Assembly (NCBI GenBank): GCA_030431095.1
Contig: JAUIJU010000023.1
Coordinates: 1-42,039, forward strand
DNA length: 42,039 nucleotides
Reading direction: 5' to 3'
From: Gammaproteobacteria bacterium
Lineage (GTDB): Bacteria; Pseudomonadota; Gammaproteobacteria; Xanthomonadales; SZUA-36
The position numbers and the translations under genes are program-made. The notes beneath the pieces are model-generated. The model saw only the letters and a list, made by a program, of their open reading frames with translations, made no database searches and was not told where the DNA came from. Every line of letters begins with the position of its first letter. Position 1 is the stretch's first letter. This document shows positions 7,835 to 17,285 of the stretch, in pieces.

Positions 7835-9004
7835 TCAGCCGGTCACGCTCGCGCCGGCAGTGCCGGATGCCCCGGCCGCGACCAGGGCATCCAGCAGACC
7901 TTCCACGGCCGCCGCGTCGTGTTCGGCACTCAGGGTGATGCGCAGCCGGCTGGTGCCCGCGGGTACCGTGGGCGGGCGAATGGCGGTGACCAGGTAGCCG
8001 GCCGCCTCCAACTGCGCCGAAAGCGACAGGGCCGATGACTCGGTGCCGGTGACCAGGGGTTGAATCGGCGTCCGTGAGGGCAGCAATTCGATCCCGCGCC
8101 GGGCCGCACCCTCGCGAAAGAACGTGATGCGACTGGCCAGGCGCCGGCGCAACGTACCCTCGCGGATCTGCGCCAGGGCGGCCAGGGCCGAGCTGGCGGC
8201 GGCCGGCGGCAGCGCCGTGCTGTAGATCACGCTGCGCGCGTGGTTTTCCAGGTGTTCGACCAGGGCGCGGCTGCCGGCGATGAATGCTCCGGCGACGCCG
8301 AAGGCCTTGCCCAGCGTACCGACCAGCACCGGCGCCCGCTCCGCATCCAGGCCCAGCTCCTCGCAGGCGCCCGCGCCGCCCGCACCCAGCACACCGATAC
8401 CGTGCGCATCGTCCACCACCAGCGTGGCCGACTGCTCCCTGGCCACGTCCGCCAGCTCGGCCAGCGGCGCGATGTCGCCATCCATGGAGAAAACGCCGTC
8501 AGTGACCAGCAGGCGCAGGCCCCGGGCATCGGCAAGCCGCCTGGCCGCCGCAGCGGTATCCACGTGGGCATAGCGTTTCAGCGCGGCGCCGCAGAGCCGT
8601 GCGCCGTCGATCAGGGACGCATGGCACAGACGGTCCTGCACCACCGTGTCGCCGCGCCCGGCCAGCGCAGTGGCCACGGCCAGGTTGGCCAGGTAGCCCG
8701 AACCGCACAGCAGCACCGCCTCGCGGCCCAGGAAATCCGCCAGTTCCCGCTCCAGTTCCGCGTGCACCGGCTGGTAGCCGGTCACCAGCGCCGAGGCGCC
8801 GCTGCCCGCCCGCCCCGGCGTGGCCGAAGCGGCCAGGCCCAGGTAGTCATTGCTGCTGAAGTTGTGCAGGATGCGCTCGCCGGCGCGCACGCGCCCACCG
8901 GGGAGGGGCTCCAGCGGTCGGCGGCGACGCGCCTGGTGGAGGTGGTCACGGCGCCGCCGCGCCGATTCCAGGCGCTGGGCCAGGGATTCAGGCGGCCGAT
9001 TCAC
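7835..9004 (-). CDS. bioF: 8-amino-7-oxononanoate synthase BioF
   Basis: A PLP-dependent alpha-oxoamine synthase of about 389 residues that condenses pimeloyl-ACP with L-alanine. Conserved stretches are [37 protein letters not shown], the PLP lysine in [12 protein letters not shown], and [18 protein letters not shown]. No ATG is available. GTG at 9004 has GAGG six bases upstream and best matches the family N-terminus, overlapping bioB by 17 bp. GTG codons at 9031 and 9028 are alternatives that add 8-9 residues. Confidence 0.93.
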   Translation of the reverse strand: MNRPPESLAQRLESARRRRDHLHQARRRRPLEPLPGGRVRAGERILHNFSSNDYLGLAASATPGRAGSGASALVTGYQPVHAELERELADFLGREAVLLCGSGYLANLAVATALAGRGDTVVQDRLCHASLIDGARLCGAALKRYAHVDTAAAARRLADARGLRLLVTDGVFSMDGDIAPLAELADVAREQSATLVVDDAHGIGVLGAGGAGACEELGLDAERAPVLVGTLGKAFGVAGAFIAGSRALVEHLENHARSVIYSTALPPAAASSALAALAQIREGTLRRRLASRITFFREGAARRGIELLPSRTPIQPLVTGTESSALSLSAQLEAAGYLVTAIRPPTVPAGTSRLRITLSAEHDAAAVEGLLDALVAAGASGTAGASVTG

Positions 9005-10022
9005 TCCGCGCCTCGGCCGCCTCTTCACCACGCACCGGGGCGCTTTCCCCGGGCGCGGGCCGCAGGCCGAGACGCTCGAGCAACGCCCGATCGCGTTGCG
9101 CGGCGGGGTTGTCGGTGGTCAGCAGGCGGTCACCGTAGAAGATGGAGTTGGCGCCGGCCAGGAAACACAGGGCCTGCAACTCGTCGCTCATCTCCGTGCG
9201 TCCGGCGGAAAGGCGCACCACCGAGGCAGGCATCACGATGCGCGCCACGGCAATGGTGCGCACGAATTCCAGCGGGTCCAGGTCGTCCACCTGGTCCAGC
9301 GGAGTGCCGGGCACGCGAACCAGCTGGTTGATCGGTACGCTCTGCGGGTGCTCAGGCAGATTGGCCAGCTCCACCAGCAGGCCGGCGCGGTCGTCACGCG
9401 ACTCGCCCATGCCCACGATACCGCCGCAACAGACCTTCATGCCGGCTTCGCGAACGTGGCCCAGGGTGTCCAGCCGGTCCTGGTAGCTGCGGGTGGTGAT
9501 CACCTCGCCGTAATATTCCGGCGAGGTGTCGAGGTTGTGGTTGTAGTAATCCAGCCCCGCCTCGCGCAGTCGCTCCGCCTGCGCCGCGTCGAGCATCCCG
9601 AGGGTCAGGCAGGTTTCCAGGCCCTCTTCGCGCACCGCGTGCACCATGTCGATCACGCGGTCCAGGTCGCGATCCTTCGGCCGCCGCCACGCGGCGCCCA
9701 TGCAGAATCGGGTGGCGCCGCCCTCGCGGGCCGCACGCGCCGCGTCGCGTACCTGCTCGAGCTCCATCAATGCCTCGCGCTCCAGTCCCGTGTCGTAGCG
9801 AACGCTCTGGGGGCAGTACTTGCAGTCCTCCGGACAGGCGCCGGTCTTGATGCTCAGCAAGGTGCTGATCTGTACTTCGTCAGCCGCAAAATTGCGGCGA
9901 TGCGCCGATTGCGCACGAAACAGCAGGTCATTGAACGACAGGTCGAAGAGCCGAAGGACTTCGTCCCGGGTCCAGTCATGTCGGATGACGGCAACGGGGG
10001 TGGTCATGGACGATGCGCTCAT
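8988..10022 (-). CDS. bioB: Biotin synthase BioB
   Basis: A 344-residue radical SAM enzyme that inserts sulfur into dethiobiotin. The [4Fe-4S] radical SAM motif CPEDCKYC has C63, C67 and C70, followed by [40 protein letters not shown] and the [2Fe-2S] arginine region VRLSAGR are all present. ATG at 10022 is chosen, with ATG at 10007 as an alternative. It is the first gene of the operon. A promoter 25-53 bp upstream would give a leader of only about 18 nt, without a clear Shine-Dalgarno. Confidence 0.95.
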   Translation of the reverse strand: MSASSMTTPVAVIRHDWTRDEVLRLFDLSFNDLLFRAQSAHRRNFAADEVQISTLLSIKTGACPEDCKYCPQSVRYDTGLEREALMELEQVRDAARAAREGGATRFCMGAAWRRPKDRDLDRVIDMVHAVREEGLETCLTLGMLDAAQAERLREAGLDYYNHNLDTSPEYYGEVITTRSYQDRLDTLGHVREAGMKVCCGGIVGMGESRDDRAGLLVELANLPEHPQSVPINQLVRVPGTPLDQVDDLDPLEFVRTIAVARIVMPASVVRLSAGRTEMSDELQALCFLAGANSIFYGDRLLTTDNPAAQRDRALLERLGLRPAPGESAPVRGEEAAEARSESAA

Positions 10023-10782
10023 GGGCGGCAGGAAGACTGGGCAAGCAGTATCGGGAGGGGGCCGAAGGCTGTCAACCGAGTCGACCGGGTCGTGGCGAGG
10101 AAACGGGGTACATCGGGGGTGGTTTCCGGGCGCGTGCCTGCTGTGCGGCGACCCTTCCGGTCCACAGGCCCTGTGCAGGCACTGCCTGGCCGGTCTGCCC
10201 GGCCCCGGTACGGCCTGTCCGCGTTGCGCCATGCCGCTGGGCCGCGCCGGCATGGCGTGCGGCGATTGCCTGCAGCAGCCACCTGCCTGGCGACTGGCCA
10301 CCGCGCCGCTGCGCTACGACTTTCCGGTGGATCGGCTGGTGCAGGCCCTCAAGTACCGTCGCGACCTGGCGGCCGGTTCCGCCCTGGCCGCTGCCATGCT
10401 CCGTGGACCCCTGCCGGACGTCCCCCGGGAGCTTACCCCTTGGCTGGTGCCGGTCCCGCTGCACTGGACGCGCGCCCTGTGGCGCGGATTCAACCAGGCC
10501 ACGGAACTGGCCCTGCTGCTGGCGCGCGCCACCGGCTGGCCGCTGCGCCACCGCTGGCTGCGGCGCCGGCGGCGGACGCCTCCGCAATCTGCCCTGGCCC
10601 TGGCGGACCGGCAACACAACCTGGACGGCGCATTCCGCTGGCATGGCCCAGCGCTGGACGGTCGGACCATCGTGCTGGTGGACGATGTCCTGACTTCGGG
10701 CGCCACGGCCGGCGCCTGCGCCAGGGCGCTGACCGGCGCGGCCTCGGTCGACCTGTGGGTGGCCGCACGCGCGCTGGGCTGA
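10021..10782 (+). CDS. comF: ComF family phosphoribosyltransferase-like protein
   Basis: A protein of about 254 residues of the ComF/GntX family, linked to DNA uptake and transformation in competent bacteria. The N-terminal zinc ribbon shows paired cysteines (CLLCG, CRHC, CPRC, CGDC). The C-terminal half is a type I phosphoribosyltransferase fold with the PRPP loop [13 protein letters not shown]. The start is uncertain: ATG at 10021 overlaps the divergent bioB start codon, and ATG at 10006 is possible. The residues before the first CxxC are basic and not conserved in the family, and they overlie the bioB promoter. It converges with the GNAT gene, 3 bp apart. Confidence 0.85.
   Translation: MGGRKTGQAVSGGGRRLSTESTGSWRGNGVHRGWFPGACLLCGDPSGPQALCRHCLAGLPGPGTACPRCAMPLGRAGMACGDCLQQPPAWRLATAPLRYDFPVDRLVQALKYRRDLAAGSALAAAMLRGPLPDVPRELTPWLVPVPLHWTRALWRGFNQATELALLLARATGWPLRHRWLRRRRRTPPQSALALADRQHNLDGAFRWHGPALDGRTIVLVDDVLTSGATAGACARALTGAASVDLWVAARALG
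10047..10075 (-). promoter_or_regulatory. Sigma70 promoter of the bio operon
   Basis: On the minus strand a perfect -35 TTGACA (10070-10075) is separated by 17 bp from the -10 GATACT (10047-10052). This is the best promoter match I found in the window and points at bioB. It lies inside the predicted N-terminal coding part of the divergent comF. I see no BirA-type palindrome at the site. Confidence 0.8.
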
Positions 10783-10785
10783 GGC

Positions 10786-11316
10786 TCAGTCGGCAAGCAG
10801 CGCCCAGCGCTCGTGATCGCGCCAGCGGCCGTTGATGCGCAGGAAGCGCGGCGAGTATCCCTCGCATTCGAAGCCCAGGCGTTCCACCAGCCGCACCGAG
10901 CTTTCGTTGCCGGGCTGGATATTGGCCTCCAGGCGATGCAGCCCGAGGTGGTCGAAAGCGTGGCGGATCACCAACTGGAGACCCTCCTTCATCAGGCCGC
11001 GGCCCTGCATGTTCACCACCGCGTAATAGCTCAGGTAGGCGCTGCACAGGGCCTCGTAGCTGATGATGTTCAGATTGGCCACACCACACAACGCGCCGTC
11101 GTACCGACGGCGGATCAGGAAGCCTGCCTCGTTGTCGCGTTTCACCCGCTCCAGGTAGCGCCGCCAGGCGGTCATGTCGCAGGGTGCGCTGACCCAGGGA
11201 TGATGAAAGTGCCGGCTGTCACGCATCAGGCGGGTGACTTCGCCGCCATCGGCCTCGGCCGGGTCCTGCAGGCGAACGCGCCGGGACTCGGCGGGCGTGC
11301 GCGAGAGCAGGGCCAT
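10786..11316 (-). CDS. GNAT acetyltransferase (RimJ/RimL-like)
   Basis: A 176-residue acetyltransferase of the RimJ/RimL subgroup, which acetylates N-terminal amino groups of ribosomal and other proteins or small amines. RVRLQDPAEAD starts the fold; the acetyl-CoA loop region is NMQGRGLMKEGLQLV, followed by LGLHRLEANIQPGNESSVRLVERLGF, the diagnostic RimJ-type stretch. The ATG overlaps the ubiA stop (ATGA), so it is the second gene of a ubiA transcript. The substrate cannot be told from sequence. Confidence 0.85.
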   Translation of the reverse strand: MALLSRTPAESRRVRLQDPAEADGGEVTRLMRDSRHFHHPWVSAPCDMTAWRRYLERVKRDNEAGFLIRRRYDGALCGVANLNIISYEALCSAYLSYYAVVNMQGRGLMKEGLQLVIRHAFDHLGLHRLEANIQPGNESSVRLVERLGFECEGYSPRFLRINGRWRDHERWALLAD

Positions 11317-12197
11317 CAGCGCAGCCCGGTCTCGGCGACGATGCCCAGGAACAGGACGAAGCCGACCCAGTTGTTGTTCAGGAAGGCACGGAAGCAGGCC
11401 TGGCGGTCCCGGCGCCGCGTGGTCCACAACTGGCGGGCGAACAGCACCGCCGCGGCCGCCACGGACAGGAACCAGGGCCAGTGCCAGCCCTGCACCACGC
11501 CCAGCGCCACGCACAGGGCGATCATCACCAGCTGCAGCGCGCCGATGACCTGCAAGTCGTGCCGGCCGAACAGGATCGCGGTGGATTTCACGCCGATGCG
11601 CAGGTCGTCATCGCGATCGACCATGGCGTAAAACGTGTCGTAGATCACGGCATAGAAGACGTTGATCAGCAGCAGCGCCCAGGCCAGTCCGGGCACCGTG
11701 CCGGATTCCGCCGCGAACGCCATCGGGATACTCCAGCCGAACGCCATGCCCAGCACCACCTGGGGCAATTCGACAAAGCGCTTGAAGAAGGGATAAGTCA
11801 AGGCCAGCGCGGCACCGGCGAACGACAGCTTGATGGTCAGCGCGTTGGTCAGCAGCACCAGCGCGAAGGCCAGCCCCAGCAACACGCCCAACAGGGCGCG
11901 CGCCGCGCCCGGGGTCAGTTCGCCGGCCGCCAGCGGCCGCTCGCGCGTGCGTTCCACGTGCGGATCGAAGTCGCGATCGGCCAGGTCGTTCATGACACAG
12001 CCAGCGGCGCGCATGACCACCACGCCGGCCAGGAAGATCGACAGGTTCTGCACGCTGGGGACGCCCTCTGCCGCCAGCCACAACGCCCACAGGGTGGGCC
12101 ACAGCAGCAGCAGGATGCCGATCGGCCGATCGAACCGCATCAGTCGCCAGTAGGCGCCCAGACGTCGGTCCGGCAAGGCGGGGCCAAGATCACTCAT
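11316..12197 (-). CDS. ubiA: 4-hydroxybenzoate polyprenyltransferase UbiA
   Basis: A 293-residue integral membrane prenyltransferase attaching the polyprenyl tail to 4-hydroxybenzoate in ubiquinone synthesis. Eight to nine hydrophobic helices are apparent. The two Mg-diphosphate motifs are NDLADRDFD and YDTFYAMVDRDDD, both complete. RPIGILLLLWPTLWALW and RPLAAGELTP are further UbiA signatures. The start codon lies only 6 bp downstream of a TAAAAT box, hinting at a leaderless message. ubiC is not adjacent. Confidence 0.95.
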   Translation of the reverse strand: MSDLGPALPDRRLGAYWRLMRFDRPIGILLLLWPTLWALWLAAEGVPSVQNLSIFLAGVVVMRAAGCVMNDLADRDFDPHVERTRERPLAAGELTPGAARALLGVLLGLAFALVLLTNALTIKLSFAGAALALTYPFFKRFVELPQVVLGMAFGWSIPMAFAAESGTVPGLAWALLLINVFYAVIYDTFYAMVDRDDDLRIGVKSTAILFGRHDLQVIGALQLVMIALCVALGVVQGWHWPWFLSVAAAAVLFARQLWTTRRRDRQACFRAFLNNNWVGFVLFLGIVAETGLR

Positions 12198-12203
12198 AGG
12201 CGC

Positions 12204-12209
12204 ATTTTA
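12204..12209 (-). promoter_or_regulatory. Possible -10 box of ubiA (leaderless)
   Basis: TAAAAT on the minus strand sits inside a small palindrome (GGCGC...GCGCC) and ends 6 bp before the ubiA ATG. Transcription would then begin at or next to the start codon. No good -35 hexamer is visible 17 bp upstream, so the call is tentative. Confidence 0.35.
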
Positions 12210-12262
12210 GCGCCTGCGGGGGGCGCAGCGCCTCCCTGACTGCACGCCGACGGGCCAGGCAT

Positions 12263-12268
12263 TACAAT
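12263..12268 (+). promoter_or_regulatory. Possible -10 box of tatD
   Basis: TACAAT matches five of six consensus bases and ends 39 bp before the tatD ATG. The -35 region is weak. It shares the 110-bp gap with the divergent ubiA promoter. Confidence 0.35.
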
Positions 12269-12307
12269 CCGCCGCTTCGACGCATGAGCCGCAGGCTGCG
12301 AGTATCC

Positions 12308-13117
12308 ATGGAACTGATCGATATCGGCGCCAACCTCACGCATGACAGCTTCGACGACGACCGCGAGGCGGTTCTGGCCGCGGCCCGGGCCGCGGGCGTG
12401 CGGCAAATGGTGGTCACCGGCGCCAGTTTTGACGGCAGCCGACAGGCGCTGGACCTGGCCCGCGCACACCCGGGTGTGCTGTTCGGCACCGCCGGCGTGC
12501 ACCCGCACCGCGCCGCCGACTGGAACGACGCAGGCGAAGCCTTGCTGAGAGAATTGCTCGAGGCGCCCGAAATGGTCGCCGTGGGCGAGGCCGGTCTGGA
12601 TTACTTTCGTGATTTTTCACCCCGACCGGACCAGCACCGGGCCTTCGCGGCCCAACTGCAAATCGGCGCCGACAGCGGCCTGCCGCTGTTCCTGCACCTG
12701 CGTGAAGCCCACCAGGATTTTCACGCGATGCTGCGCGAATGGCGTGACCGCCTGTCGCAAGTCGTGGTGCACTGCTTCACCGGCAGCCGCGAGGAATTGC
12801 ACGCCTACCTCGACCTGGACTGCCACATCGGTATCACGGGATGGATCTGCGACGAACGACGCGGCACCCACATGAAGGACTACCTGGGCGAGATCCCGGC
12901 CGGGCGCCTGATGATCGAGACCGACGCGCCGTACCTCAAGCCACGCAACCTGCGTCCACGGGTCAAGTCACACCGCAACGAACCCCGCTTCCTGCCCTGG
13001 ATCCTCGGCACCCTGGCCGCCGTGCGCGGCGAGCACCCGGCGGAACTGGCACGTGTGACGACGGAGAATGCACGGCGGTTTTTCCGGCTGCCGGCGATAC
13101 CGGCTCAGGCGTCGTGA
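12308..13117 (+). CDS. tatD: TatD 3'-5' exonuclease/DNase
   Basis: A 269-residue metal-dependent hydrolase of the TatD family, a cytoplasmic nuclease acting on single-stranded and damaged DNA. The N-terminal DIGANLTHDSF, with Asn where paralogues such as YcfH have a His-x-His pair, matches E. coli TatD proper (DIGVNLT). TAGVHPH, VGEAGLD, LPLFLHLREAH, VVHCFTGSREE, GITGWICDERRG and MIETDAPYL carry the metal ligands. ATG at 12308 is chosen over one at 12284 because the family begins at this point. It converges with the DUF885 gene, 3 bp apart. Confidence 0.92.
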   Translation: MELIDIGANLTHDSFDDDREAVLAAARAAGVRQMVVTGASFDGSRQALDLARAHPGVLFGTAGVHPHRAADWNDAGEALLRELLEAPEMVAVGEAGLDYFRDFSPRPDQHRAFAAQLQIGADSGLPLFLHLREAHQDFHAMLREWRDRLSQVVVHCFTGSREELHAYLDLDCHIGITGWICDERRGTHMKDYLGEIPAGRLMIETDAPYLKPRNLRPRVKSHRNEPRFLPWILGTLAAVRGEHPAELARVTTENARRFFRLPAIPAQAS

Positions 13118-13120
13118 GGG

Positions 13121-14896
13121 CTAGACTTCCTGCTCCCCCACCCAATGCCCAACCTCATCCCGCAACACGTCCAGCGGCACGGAGCCCAGGCCGAGAATGA
13201 AATCGTGGAAATCACGTAGATCGAAGTCGTCGCCCAGGCGCGCCTCGGCGTCACGACGCAGCTCCCAGATGGCGTATTCGCCCAGCTTGTAGCTCAGCGC
13301 CTGCGCGGGCCAGCTGATGTAGCGGTCGACCTCGGTGGTCACCTCGTGCATCGACAGCGCGGTATTGCCGGCCAGGTAGTCCAGCGCCTGCTGGCGTGAC
13401 CAGCCAAACGCGTGAACGCCGGTGTCGATCACCAGCCGGCAGGCGCGCCACATCTCGTAGGTCAGGCGGCCGAAGTCCTCGTAGGGCGTTTCGTAAATGT
13501 CCATCTCGACGCCCAGCTTTTCGGCGTAGAGCGCCCAACCCTCTCCGTAGGCGGAGATGTAGTTGTTGCGGCGAAACGGCGGTTGCTCGTTCTGCTCCAG
13601 GGCCAACGCGTTCTGCAGGTGGTGTCCCGGCGCCGCCTCGTGCAGGGTCAGGGCCGGCAGGGTGTACAGGGTGCGGCTTTCGAGTTGATGGGTATTGACC
13701 CAGTAGTAGCCGCCGCGTCGCGCATCGGCCTGGGCGCCCACATAGCGCCCCGCGGTGAAGAACGGTGCGATTTCTTCCGGCACCGGCGCCACGCCGTAAG
13801 GCTGGCGCGGCAGCTTGCCGAACATGGAAGGCAGGCGACCGTCCACCTTCTTGGCGTAGTAGGACGCCAGGGCCAGCAACTCCTTCGGTGTGTCGGCGTA
13901 AAACTGCTCGTCGGTACGCAGAAACTCCAGGAAGGCCTCGAAGCTGCCGTCGAATTCGACCTGGTTGATGATCTGGTCCATCTCGGCGCGGATACGCGCC
14001 ACTTCGGACAGGCCGATGTCGTGGATCTCCTTCGGCGTGAGGTCCTCGGTCACGTATCGGCGAATCTGCGCCTGGTAGAAGGCCTCGCCTCCGGGCAGGT
14101 CGGTGGCGCCGAGGGACGCACGCGCGCCGGGGGCGTACTCCTCGGTGAAGAACGCCAGTAACGCACGGTAGGCGGGAATGACGCCGTCTCCGATCGCCGC
14201 CCTGGCGCGTCGCTGAAAATCATCGCGGGTCGCTTCGGACAGACTGTCGGGTAGCCTTCGGAAGGGTCGATAGAATCCGCTGTCCTCCACGGCGTCGACG
14301 ATCTGGGCGCGAATGGACACGTCCCGTCCGTCCATGATCACCCGCGGCTGCGTCATGCCGATCTCCAGGCCCGTGCGCATCAGGCCGATGTACTCGTCCA
14401 TGACCTGCGGTAACTGCTCCAGGCGCGCCAGGTAGGCCTCGTAATCCACGGCGCGGGAAAAATTGCTCGGCTCGGACATGCGGCCCCAGCCGACCCAGAA
14501 CGCCCAGTCGCTGTTGAAGGGAATCAGGTACGCGCGGGTTTCGTAGCCGTCGATGTACTCGTCCATCTGGCGGCGAAACATGCGGAAGTTGATGCACTCC
14601 TCCCGGCTCAGCCGTTCACAGGAGATGGCGTCAAGCGCTTCGCGAATGCCCTTCCAGTACGTGTATCGGCGCTCCTGGTCCGCTTCGCTGACCCGGGTCA
14701 GGCGATCCACTGGCTCTGATCCGCCATCGGCACGCGCCAGGCCGGGAAACTCGGCGGTGCGGAATTCCCATTCCTGCTCGTACAGGGAACGGAAAGCTTC
14801 GCTGTCTTCCGCCGCGCTGGCGGTCAGCGAAGTCAGTGCCAGGGGCAGCGCCAGCAGGACGGGACGCAGGGACCGGTACAGGGCGTTCTGGATCAT
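13121..14896 (-). CDS. DUF885 family secreted zinc peptidase
   Basis: A 591-residue DUF885 protein, a family of predicted secreted gluzincin-like metallopeptidases. An N-terminal signal peptide (about residues 1-28, ending ASAA) sends it to the periplasm. The zinc-binding helix HEAAPGHHLQ spans 419-428 and the downstream acidic ligand region reads YISAYGEGWALYAEKLG. The family is unusually abundant in protein-degrading Xanthomonadales relatives. It lies 119 bp downstream of the hydroxyproline operon on the same strand, so it may be read from that transcript and supply peptides or free hydroxyproline. Substrate unknown. Confidence 0.88.
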   Translation of the reverse strand: MIQNALYRSLRPVLLALPLALTSLTASAAEDSEAFRSLYEQEWEFRTAEFPGLARADGGSEPVDRLTRVSEADQERRYTYWKGIREALDAISCERLSREECINFRMFRRQMDEYIDGYETRAYLIPFNSDWAFWVGWGRMSEPSNFSRAVDYEAYLARLEQLPQVMDEYIGLMRTGLEIGMTQPRVIMDGRDVSIRAQIVDAVEDSGFYRPFRRLPDSLSEATRDDFQRRARAAIGDGVIPAYRALLAFFTEEYAPGARASLGATDLPGGEAFYQAQIRRYVTEDLTPKEIHDIGLSEVARIRAEMDQIINQVEFDGSFEAFLEFLRTDEQFYADTPKELLALASYYAKKVDGRLPSMFGKLPRQPYGVAPVPEEIAPFFTAGRYVGAQADARRGGYYWVNTHQLESRTLYTLPALTLHEAAPGHHLQNALALEQNEQPPFRRNNYISAYGEGWALYAEKLGVEMDIYETPYEDFGRLTYEMWRACRLVIDTGVHAFGWSRQQALDYLAGNTALSMHEVTTEVDRYISWPAQALSYKLGEYAIWELRRDAEARLGDDFDLRDFHDFILGLGSVPLDVLRDEVGHWVGEQEV

Positions 14897-15015
14897 GTCG
14901 AAAAGATTCCTGTTGCATGAGGCCGGCGGGGCGCCGGCGTAAGCCGCCTATTGTGCCACGGCGAACCGGGGAGAACGGGCCGGAGCCGCCGCGGTTTCCG
15001 TGCACCACGCCCTCA

Positions 15016-16038
15016 TCACGTCACCTGGAATCCGTTCCAGAAGGGATCGTCGTCCGGGTCCACGGTGATGTGGTTGACCCCGTAAATGCGCGCCCAGCCT
15101 TCGATGGATGGAAGGATGGCGGGCACATCACCCACCCGCGTGGCGCCTTCGACGCGGCCGGTGAACAACGATCCGATGATGCTTTCGTGCACGAAACGGT
15201 CACCGACCCGCAGATCGCCACGGGCCGCCAGCTGCGCCATGCGCGCCGAGGTCCCGGTGCCGCATGGCGAGCGGTCGATGGCCTGGTCCCCGTAGAACAC
15301 CGCATTGCGCGCGTCGGCCGCGGGGTCGTGCGCGCGCCCGGTCCACAGCAGGTGGGTCAGCCCGGCGATGCGCGCATCTTCGGGATGGACGAACTCGTAA
15401 CGCTCATTCAGGCGACGGCGCAGCGCCGGGCTGATGGCCAGGAGCTGCCGGGCATCGAGCTGATCCAGGTCGGTGTAGCCGGGTTGCGGCTCGACGATGG
15501 CGTAAAAATTGCCGCCGAAGGCCACGTCGACGCGCAACTCGGCGTCGAGTTCCGGACAGGGCACCGGCAGGTCTGCGGCGGCCAGGAACGAGGGTACGTT
15601 GTACAGACGCACCGAGCGAACCTTGTCGCCTTCGAACCGGTACTCGGCCAGTACGCGCCCCGCCGGCGTGTCCAGCGCCAATCGCCCCGGCGTGGCCGGT
15701 CGCACCAGGCCGCGCTCCACGGCGATGGTCACCGCGCCGATGGCGCCGTGGCCGCACATGGGCAGGCAACCGGAGGTCTCGATGAACAACACCCCGATGT
15801 CGCAGTCGTCACGGGTCGCGGGGTAGAAAATGGCGCCCGACATTTGCGCGTGACCCCGCGGTTCGTACATCAGCGCGGTGCGAACCCAGTCGTATTCAGC
15901 CTGGAAGTACCGTCGCCGCTCGGCCATGGTGTCGCCGTCCAGCCGTGGTCCGCCTTCGGCCACCACGCGTACCGGGTTGCCGCAGGTGTGGGCGTCGATG
16001 CACGCAAAGGTGACCGCGCCTGGCGTTTGGGAGGACAT
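15016..16038 (-). CDS. lhpA: 4-hydroxyproline 2-epimerase
   Basis: A 340-residue proline racemase superfamily enzyme. It should convert trans-4-hydroxy-L-proline to cis-4-hydroxy-D-proline. Both catalytic cysteines are present, C95 in MCGHGAIG and C259 in DRSPCGTGTSAR. That excludes the trans-3-hydroxyproline dehydratase branch, which has Thr at the second place. Specificity for 4-hydroxyproline rather than proline is inferred from the neighbours: a D-amino-acid oxidoreductase, a DapA-like deaminase and a GntR regulator, as in known lhp/hyp clusters. The ATG overlaps the upstream gene stop (ATGA). Confidence 0.88.
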   Translation of the reverse strand: MSSQTPGAVTFACIDAHTCGNPVRVVAEGGPRLDGDTMAERRRYFQAEYDWVRTALMYEPRGHAQMSGAIFYPATRDDCDIGVLFIETSGCLPMCGHGAIGAVTIAVERGLVRPATPGRLALDTPAGRVLAEYRFEGDKVRSVRLYNVPSFLAAADLPVPCPELDAELRVDVAFGGNFYAIVEPQPGYTDLDQLDARQLLAISPALRRRLNERYEFVHPEDARIAGLTHLLWTGRAHDPAADARNAVFYGDQAIDRSPCGTGTSARMAQLAARGDLRVGDRFVHESIIGSLFTGRVEGATRVGDVPAILPSIEGWARIYGVNHITVDPDDDPFWNGFQVT

Positions 16039-17285
16039 CAGAAGCGATCGATCCGGTACGGCGCCATGTCCAGGCCCGGGTCGATGCCCCGCACCATATC
16101 CGCCACGATGCGCCCGGTGGTGGCGCCTTGCGTGAGGCCGTAGTGCCCGTGGCCGAAGGCATAATACACGTTCGCGTGGCGCGGTGAGGCCGAGATGACC
16201 GGTACCGAGTCCGCCATCATCGGCCGCTGCCCCATCCACTCGGTGGCACCCTCAGCCCGCAAGTCGGGCAGGTAGCTACGGGCCCGCTCCACCAGCACCT
16301 TCGCCCGGCGATAGTCGGGCGCCGCATCCAGGCGGGCGAACTCGGCGGTGCCCGCCAGGCGCAGCCCCGGGTCCAGCGGCGTCATCACGAAAGATCGGCT
16401 GCCCGAGATAACCGGCATACCGAGTTCGACGCCCGGCGCCGGCAGCGTGGTGTGGTAGCCACGCTTGGCGGTCATTGGAACGGTGTGATCGAGTCGTCCC
16501 GCGAGGGCGTTGGACCAGGCGCCAGCGGCGAGCACCAGCACGTCCGCCTGCAGGCGGGCGCCGTCTTCCAAGAGGGCGGTCACTCCGTCCGGGGTGGCGC
16601 GCACGTTGGTGATGGTGTCCTGCAGCCAGCGCGCCCCGGCGCCGAATGCCGCCTCCGCCACGCTGGCAGTCAGGCGCGCCGGGTCGACGGTGTGTTGCCA
16701 GTGTGGCAGGTGCAACACCACGCCTTCGCCGGGTGGTGACAGCGCGGGCGCCAGGTCGCCCACCTCGCCGGGCGCCAGTTGACGCGAACCGAATCCCAGC
16801 TCGGCTTCCAGGGCATGCCGCCACCTTTCCTGTTCGTGATCGTGAGCCGTGTCGTACACCATCAGGGCGCCCCGGGAACGCAGCAGGTGAGTCAGCCCAT
16901 TGTGCTCCAGGAGGTGGTCCCAGTCGTCCGCCACGAGATGCATCAGTCGAGCCTGGGCCTGCGCCGAGGCCCGTACGCCCGACGCCGACCCAGCCGCCAG
17001 GAACCGTAGCAGCCAGGGCGCCACCCAGGGCAGGTGCCGCCATCGAATGGTCAGCGGCCCCATCGGATCGCGCAGCCAGCCGGGCACCTTCTTCCAGACA
17101 CCGGGATAGGAATGGGGCACAACCTGGGAAGGCGACAGGCAGGCGGCATTGCCGTAGCTGGTGGATTGCCCGGGTGGAACCCGGTCGACCAGGGTCACCG
17201 TGTGGCCCGTGGCCACGAGATGCCAGGCGCAACAGGCGCCGACGGTGCCGGCGCCGATCACCAGGCAATGGCGCCGGTCGGTCAA
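16038..17285 (-). CDS. lhpB: D-hydroxyproline oxidase/dehydrogenase (FAD)
   Basis: A 415-residue DadA/DAO-family flavoprotein. It should oxidise cis-4-hydroxy-D-proline to 1-pyrroline-4-hydroxy-2-carboxylate, the second step of the pathway. The N-terminal dinucleotide fold is VIGAGTVGACCAWHLVATGH, and QSTSYGNAACLSPSQVVP is the DadA-type FAD loop. KRGYHTTL and YYAFGHGHYGLTQGATTG close the FAD site. It is a single-chain enzyme, unlike heteromeric LhpBEF forms. It overlaps both neighbours by a few bases. DadA for D-alanine would be the alternative, but the operon argues against it. Confidence 0.85.
   Translation of the reverse strand: MTDRRHCLVIGAGTVGACCAWHLVATGHTVTLVDRVPPGQSTSYGNAACLSPSQVVPHSYPGVWKKVPGWLRDPMGPLTIRWRHLPWVAPWLLRFLAAGSASGVRASAQAQARLMHLVADDWDHLLEHNGLTHLLRSRGALMVYDTAHDHEQERWRHALEAELGFGSRQLAPGEVGDLAPALSPPGEGVVLHLPHWQHTVDPARLTASVAEAAFGAGARWLQDTITNVRATPDGVTALLEDGARLQADVLVLAAGAWSNALAGRLDHTVPMTAKRGYHTTLPAPGVELGMPVISGSRSFVMTPLDPGLRLAGTAEFARLDAAPDYRRAKVLVERARSYLPDLRAEGATEWMGQRPMMADSVPVISASPRHANVYYAFGHGHYGLTQGATTGRIVADMVRGIDPGLDMAPYRIDRF

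Noticed and set aside
10040-10080. BirA operator at the bio promoter
   Set aside because: The TTGACA/GGTTGACAG sequence lacks the long spaced palindrome of BirA sites, and no second half-site was found.
8850-10835. 661-codon plus-strand frame
   Set aside because: It is antisense to bioB and bioF and in the wrong frame over comF; it contains no conserved motif.
14836-16143. 435-codon plus-strand frame
   Set aside because: It is antisense to the epimerase and the start of the DUF885 gene; no domain.
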